The translations under genes were made by a program, and so were the position numbers. DNA of 64,000 bases from Mermis nigrescens (Eukaryota; Nematoda; Enoplea; Mermithida; Mermithidae), in NCBI GenBank assembly GCA_036768485.1, contig JAVLUZ010000271.1, positions 2,400,309 to 2,464,308 on the forward strand, in the 5' to 3' direction. This document shows, piece by piece, positions 1 to 64,000 of the stretch. Position 1 is the first letter of the stretch; every line of letters starts with the position of its first letter. The notes beneath the pieces are model-generated. The model saw nothing but the letters and a program-made list of their open reading frames with translations, was not told the origin of the DNA and ran no database searches.

Positions 1-50
1 AACGCAGATTTGAGATTTATTTTATAAGCTTTATATTAGGCATTGGGCAC

Positions 51-310
51 CATACCTAGACGTAGGGGTTTTGGGGAGTATGAACCCCAAGGCAAAATAC
101 CCAACAAGAAAACGCAAATACCCAACAATACCTCCAGGAATTCAATTTTTTAAATCCCTTCTGCTCTTTTGGGATTTTTTGGTCGGTACCAATAGATAGA
201 GCTCGACAAGAAACGTTCAAAAATGGTGTTTTCTTCGCCATAGCACTATTTTTAAGGCCAGTATTCCAATTTGAAAACCCGCCCAGAATTTTGGAACCGC
301 CCACTGTATG
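51..310 (-). mobile_element. Family H MITE
   Basis: CATACCTAGACGTAGGGG to GCCCACTGTATG. Core with the family AATTGAATTC-like block and a conserved GGTACCAATAGATAGAGCTC region. Target duplication weak (5 of 8). Confidence 0.8.
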
Positions 311-344
311 GTGGACAATATGAGAAGGTTCACCTATTTCTTCC

Positions 345-620
345 AGAGGCCGCAGAATATACTTCGATTTTTGCGTTGCTTAGAAAAGTCTGATTTTTAG
401 CAGATCTTGCAGTTTTAGGCACAGGTAGGTTTTTTCTTTGATTTACTTACCTTCATTTTTTCTTTGTTTAGGAAATTTCTGAGTTTTAGCAGATTTTGCG
501 ACTTTAGGTAGATTTATTCTAGTCCCCTCCTTTTACGTCCTTGATGAATTCTTTGTTCCAAGTATATTCTGCCTTTTTTGTTCCATTGGAGCATTTTTTC
601 TTGCTAGTACCAACTTTTTG
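345..620 (+). repeat. C repeat, copy 1
   Basis: Contains GGCCGCAGAATATACTTCG, then TTTTTAGCAGA and TAGTCCCCTCCTTTTAC blocks, shared with 27,115-27,300. Partial internal duplication of the TTTAGCAGAT segment. Confidence 0.7.
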
Positions 621-899
621 TTAGCAAAAAAATAGTAGTTATTCCTATCTTTGTCAGTGTTGTATCGAATGTCATTAGGTACTGCTTCCATCTTAGCAAT
701 TTATACTTGCATTGTGTATGAATTATATTCCGACTCCGCGCGTTTGCAATATTATTTAGCTGAAGTTCGAAGCAGCATTATTTTCTGTGCTCAAGCTGGA
801 ATCCACTTATCGCTTCTGATCGTTGCTTACTTCGACCATGATGCAACTTCAACAAATAATCTCACGTTTTGTCATTTTACTTCTCGCTGACTCTTATTT

Positions 900-3145
900 A
901 GTCCGATAAAGTTCATTGTAAACAAACGCGCCCAACTGGCATCTCACACTTGATTTATTGTTTTTTTGAATTTAAGAAAAATATTATGTTTTGCAAGGCT
1001 CTAGGTCAAAAGTTCATATGCAGTCTTTACTTACATACACAGAATGCACAGAAGATTTTAGTCGGATGACGTAAATCTGATATTACGCGGATATTACAAT
1101 CAACATTTATAATGACATTACGTCTGAACAATGGTCTGATGACAAATTAACATTAGGTGTAAAACAGTTTACAATACTGTTGTGTAAAAAATGTGTCTAA
1201 CCGACTTCTCACACTTGATTCCTTAAAAATTTCTAGTCATAAGGAAAAATTAGGTTTCCGCAAGGCTCTAAAACGAAGATTAATATGTAGTGTAAACGAT
1301 ATGTTAACACCTAGTGTAAAAAAGATTTCAGTCAGAATCGTAATTTTAATATTGCTTCGATATTACGACCAACTTTTATGAATTTAGTAAGTCTCCATAA
1401 AGTAAGGATAAATTAACATTGGTTTAAACCACTTTACTGGACTGTTGAGTGTTAACATACGCGCCAAAATCGCTTATCGAATTTGGTTTCAGGTTCATCT
1501 GCAGACCTGAGAATCATGTCCCTGACTCATAACCGGAGAAGCTGGCAGAAAGAAACAAGACAAAAACCTGTTTAAAGCACCCCATTCTCGACTTTACACT
1601 CGCTTAGTATTGGTTTAGACATGCGCGATTCGCTATGACATACACCCCATATAAGGCACTTTATTTTTATTCTATTGGACCTATCCTGACTTCTGAATGG
1701 AGAAATGAGGCGAACAAAACCCAAAGACATATTTTCCATCATTTAGAACATTGTAAGCTTTAAAAATCCGTACCGTATCCCCTATTGAGTGTAAAGAAAT
1801 TCGGTTTTGTACAGTTTGTAGCTTCCCAGTCGTAGTACGTTTCTATGTGCAAGAAATTCTGTTGCAAAAATTATTCGATATGATTTACCAACCAAAATTG
1901 GGGAAAAAACGTGTTTTTTCGCCCATTTTTCACGTCCGATTTCGAACTTTTGTCGCGCCCGGTAGTGGTCAATATATAATAATCGTAATAATATAATATA
2001 CTTTTCCATACTAGGTTACTCCGCGTGTCTATTTGCACGTCTGTTGAGCCCTTTATAATAATAATTACTATACTTTCGAATCAATATACATTTGACCTAC
2101 TCACCGGGCTGACCATGTGTTCGTTGTATAGTCACCAGCTTGGACTGAGCTGTCTTATGCGAGCCATGCAGCTGTATATATTGTCATGCGCACACGCATT
2201 AATAAAACCGGTGCTATTGGGCGAACCCAATAGCCTTTATCAGCGCTGACTCCTCACTTAGCAGTTGTTACGTGCTAAGCTCGGACCGGTTCTCTTCAGT
2301 TGTTATGTCCCTTCAATATATGCGTTGAATTCCTGCTAGTTCTAACGTGCGCATCAGGTGTCAATAGATTACTGTAGTAGCATATGGTGATTTTACGTGA
2401 CACTTTACACCCCCATAAATAACTCAATATTGCGTTTTTTGAACGCGGTTTGCTGCAACGTGTAGCCCCTATAAGCTGCTTGATTACTGTTATACTCATT
2501 TGAGTCCAACTCATGAGCGGAAAAAGCTGGCAAGAGAATTCTTAGTTAAAATCTGTTTTTTACACCATCGACTAGAGTGTAAACTTTAAACCCCAGGACC
2601 TAACTCCCTATTGCGCGTAGAAAAGTCTGCTTGTAGGCAGATTGTAGCCCTTGATCCGCTCTTATTTCTGTCAGGAAACATTTTTAAAAACTCATAACTC
2701 GGAGTTAGTATCAGACATAGACAAGTTGAAAACTCGACCAAAATGTGCCTTTTCACCCCCAGATTTTCGCACTCTTTACACTCCCATTCGAGAACTAATG
2801 CGAATTTCAACAAACAAAAAGTCATTCTGGGCATCCCTTCGTCATAAAAATCTAGTGCCATTAATTTATTTGACAAGTCAATACTGAGTTGTCCACATGC
2901 CGCCTAAAAAACCTCCCAAAATTGATCCTATGGTATAACGTTACACAAAAACTTTACACCTTCTTTACACAGCCAATTTTGAGTTTCAAGAAAAACAAAA
3001 ACACGGGCAGCGAATTTTTTTATTATCTTTCTTTCAAAAAAACCGCACCTTCCAGAAATGTCCCGTTATAGCTGTAGGGGTGCACAGGTGTTAGGGGTAC
3101 CCAAGTATATTATAGGTACGCGCTAACGCGCTACCTATGATTTTA
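900..3145 (+). repeat. D repeat, copy 1
   Basis: About 2.2 kb that aligns collinearly with the reverse complement of 24,512-26,270. Its first part has two tandem ~290-bp units, each with GCAAGGCTCTA and TTTTAGTCGGA-like blocks. GTGTAAA/TTTACAC recurs throughout. It ends at a hairpin (3,112-3,138: stem ATAGGTA/TACCTAT plus GCGC/GCGC). No protein coding recognised. Confidence 0.8.
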
Positions 3146-3653
3146 ACTTTTATCTCAAAAACATAGAAATTGAATCAAATACAATCTGAGATTTAAAAGA
3201 AATCGAGGCATCAAATATCTCGAAGGCGAAAATTGGGGAAAATGCAGGGAAAAATTAGAAAATTCGGGAATATTAAAAACCGAAGTATAATTGAACAGCG
3301 AATAAGAAAACACGAGAAAAATAAATAGAAAATGACCGCAAAATATAAAAATTAAGCTGGAAAACATAGAATTAAAATAATAAAATGGACAAAAAATAAG
3401 AATAGTGAAAACAAAAATTGAAATGGTCGGAAAATTTGATTGTAATCTGATATGTAATGGAAAAAAATGAAAATTAGTGAAAACAAAAATTGAAGCAATC
3501 GAAATTCGATAGTGGTCCGCTGAAAATAAGTAAAAAAGTTACTAACGTTTCGAAACTTTTATACCAGGAAGTTAAATTAGATGGAAAAAAGTTCAAAAAA
3601 TAAAATGGCATATGACGATTAGGATTAACAAAGTGTTTTTTCAGTTTCGAGAA

Positions 3654-4069
3654 CATACATGATCTTGGGGGGGGGGTTTGGGGGATTTTTAACCCCCCCC
3701 CCCGCAGAATCATTTTTCACCCCCGCAAAAAAATTTTTCAACCCCCCCAGAATCGGCGATTTTTCGAAAGTTTCCTAAACTTACCTGAAAATTGGTAGAA
3801 AAAGTGTCTTTTTAATGGTTTTTGGCTATCTATATGCTCAAAATCGCCAAATTTTCGGCGTTTCGCGCCATATATTCATGTTTTAAGCGATATATTGGTC
3901 AATTTATTCGACTTTTTTCGAAATTTTTTTCATGATTTCATGCTCTAGAAGGATAGAGTATCGTCAGAAACGCCAAAAAACGATGTTTTTTAACGCGTAC
4001 CGGCCATTTTTGGGTCCAAAAAAGCACTTTAGGTTTTCACCCCCAGAATTCTCATGCTGTGCATGTATG
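3654..4069 (+). mobile_element. Family A MITE, copy 1
   Basis: 416 bp between CATACATG and CATGTATG (8-bp inverted ends). G-run after the left end, C-rich near the right, GGCGTTTCGCGCC palindrome in the core. It is flanked by 31-nt imperfect direct repeats (3,623-3,653 and 4,069-4,099; 25/31 identical), not by a simple 8-bp duplication. Confidence 0.85.
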
Positions 4070-4251
4070 ATTAACGAGGTGTTTATTCATTTTCGAAACT
4101 ATAATATTTTCATATATTATGCTTTATTCATTTTTGTCTTATTTGGGCATTTTATGTACATAGACATAGGCTTGTAATACCAATCTTTAATATTTAGATT
4201 TTTCCAATATTTGAAGATTTCTAGGGAAAAAATTCTTCAACGCAAGCCCAC

Positions 4252-63037
<58,786 letters not shown>

Positions 63038-64000
63038 CTCAAACAAAAAAATCAGTAAAAACTTATTTTTAAAATTTATTGTACATACATATATACTATA
63101 AATTTTAATTTAATTTTTTTATTTGTTTATTTAATTTATGTAGAAAATTTACACATTATCCCATAAGTCATTCATTCAGCCATAAAATTTTTTTCAATCT
63201 AAATTATTTTTGTTTAGTTAAAGTACTTTTTAGTTTTACTTGTTCATTTTAAATTTATTAAAGCCTTCAGCTTTCCATGACTACATAAAGATAAATAATA
63301 CCAAATTTAAACCAGACTTTATGCAGTCGTGTTATCTTTATGCGATTGTCCACGCTTGAGTGCAGGACCGTATCCAGTATTTTCATTCAGAAGGAAGCCG
63401 AATACTTTTTAGTGAGAGAAATGGACCGAATTTTCCAATTAAATTATATTTGAAATAATTGAAGGTCGATCTATCTTACACATTTATGCCTATTTAGCAT
63501 TTAAAAGCGCTATTTTAGTGCTATATACCAGTTTTTAAGATTATTTTGACTAAAACAACGCTCAGTTTTTGACCCTCACCGCCATCAGACCGACCCGCTG
63601 AACCCAGATTTGCCGTGCTGCAATTAATGGTCGCCTGGCTCACCACCCTTCTCAAAAAAACCGGCTACCACCCTCCTAAATCTTGAGCCGTTACATTTAC
63701 GGGTGCATACAACTATGATGACAATAGCGTCTATGCAAAACATCAAAATCTTTGTGTTTCCACTCGACCGACAGCAAGATTTGTGTTTTTAAGCACATAT
63801 AATCAATTTAACGAAAAATAAAATTGTAGAGGATAAAGAATTAAATTATTCTAAAAGCAACTAATTATGTTATAATATTGGAAAAGAATTAAAGTGTTAA
63901 TTAAAGTTATGAGACAAAAAACAAAAAATTCTCAACCAAACGAATCAGGTCAAAATCGAGTTGATTAATTTAATCAATTCAATTTAATTCAATTTAGTTG
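63038..64000. other. Right flank: VWA8 intron upstream of exon 1
   Basis: No exon was recognised. Near 63,364 a CAGGACCGTATCCAG hAT-like terminus appears, and 63,550-63,705 carries the 3-prime part of an F element ending GAGCCGTTACATTTACG. The rest is AT-rich with nothing identifiable. Confidence 0.55.

Larger units (their letters stand above)
1..4251. other. Left flank: VWA8 intron 16, repeat-filled
   Basis: No exon was recognised. It contains an H element at 51-310, a C repeat at about 345-620, the ~2.2 kb D repeat at about 900-3,145, AT-rich sequence to about 3,650, and an A element at 3,654-4,069. Short open frames here show no family resemblance and overlap repeats. Confidence 0.6.

Noticed and set aside
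651..890. 79-aa open frame with membrane-like hydrophobicity
   Set aside because: No homology recognised, no conserved context, and it sits beside D-repeat sequence inside a VWA8 intron; chance frame more likely.
3112..3138. Helitron 3-prime end
   Set aside because: A hairpin is present and conserved in two copies, but the bases after it are not CTRR and no 5-prime TC end was identified.
1..4251. Next VWA8 exon (Walker B of module 3, DEADK-like)
   Set aside because: Looked for on the minus strand and not found, so it is taken to lie outside the window.
63038..64000. Preceding VWA8 exon
   Set aside because: No translation matching the segment before AAIRAA was found; assumed to lie further right.

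Overview
This is a nuclear genome window from an animal, most likely an invertebrate. It is AT-rich, very repeat-rich and almost free of long open reading frames. The only cellular gene I can establish is a single split gene on the minus strand: VWA8, the AAA+ ATPase called von Willebrand factor A domain-containing protein 8. Sixteen short exons between 63,037 and 4,252 total 1,947 nt. Joined in order they keep one reading frame across every junction and give 649 residues. Both ends of the gene lie outside the window: the N-terminal mitochondrial leader and first P-loop on the right, and the C-terminal half with the vWA domain on the left.

Layout, right to left along the gene: the end of the first AAA+ module (63.0 to 55.6 kb), a linker (48.4 to 45.5 kb), the second module with Walker A at 41.4/35.1 kb and the Walker B-like motif at 31.2 kb (to about 15.1 kb), the link to the third module (11.8 to 10.7 kb), and the third Walker A at 9.6 kb followed by one more exon at 4.3 kb. 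Introns run from 192 bp to about 9.0 kb. Fourteen of the fifteen are GT-AG. The 3.76 kb intron 8 reads GA-AG and sits between two AGGATAT direct repeats.

The introns are built largely from short non-autonomous DNA transposons. I name the families by letters of my own. A (~415 bp), B (~185 bp), G (~170 bp), F (~215 bp), H (~260 bp) and J (400-770 bp) have copies flanked by 8-bp target duplications, exact in the best cases, which points to hAT-type transposition. E (400-505 bp) is a fold-back element with TA at both ends, as for Tc1/mariner. The only transposase coding I recognise is a C-terminal hAT fragment at 26.6-26.8 kb. Other structures are a nested 3.7 kb inverted-repeat composite made of GC-rich short repeats (51.2-55.0 kb), a ~2 kb repeat present as an inverted pair (0.9-3.1 kb and 24.5-26.3 kb), and a hairpin-forming motif GGCGCTTCGCGCC scattered through unrelated repeats.

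No tRNA, rRNA, CRISPR array, virus-like gene or second host gene was recognised. The species cannot be named from this sequence. GA-AG introns have been described in some animal lineages, for example certain copepods and larvaceans, but one case is only a hint.
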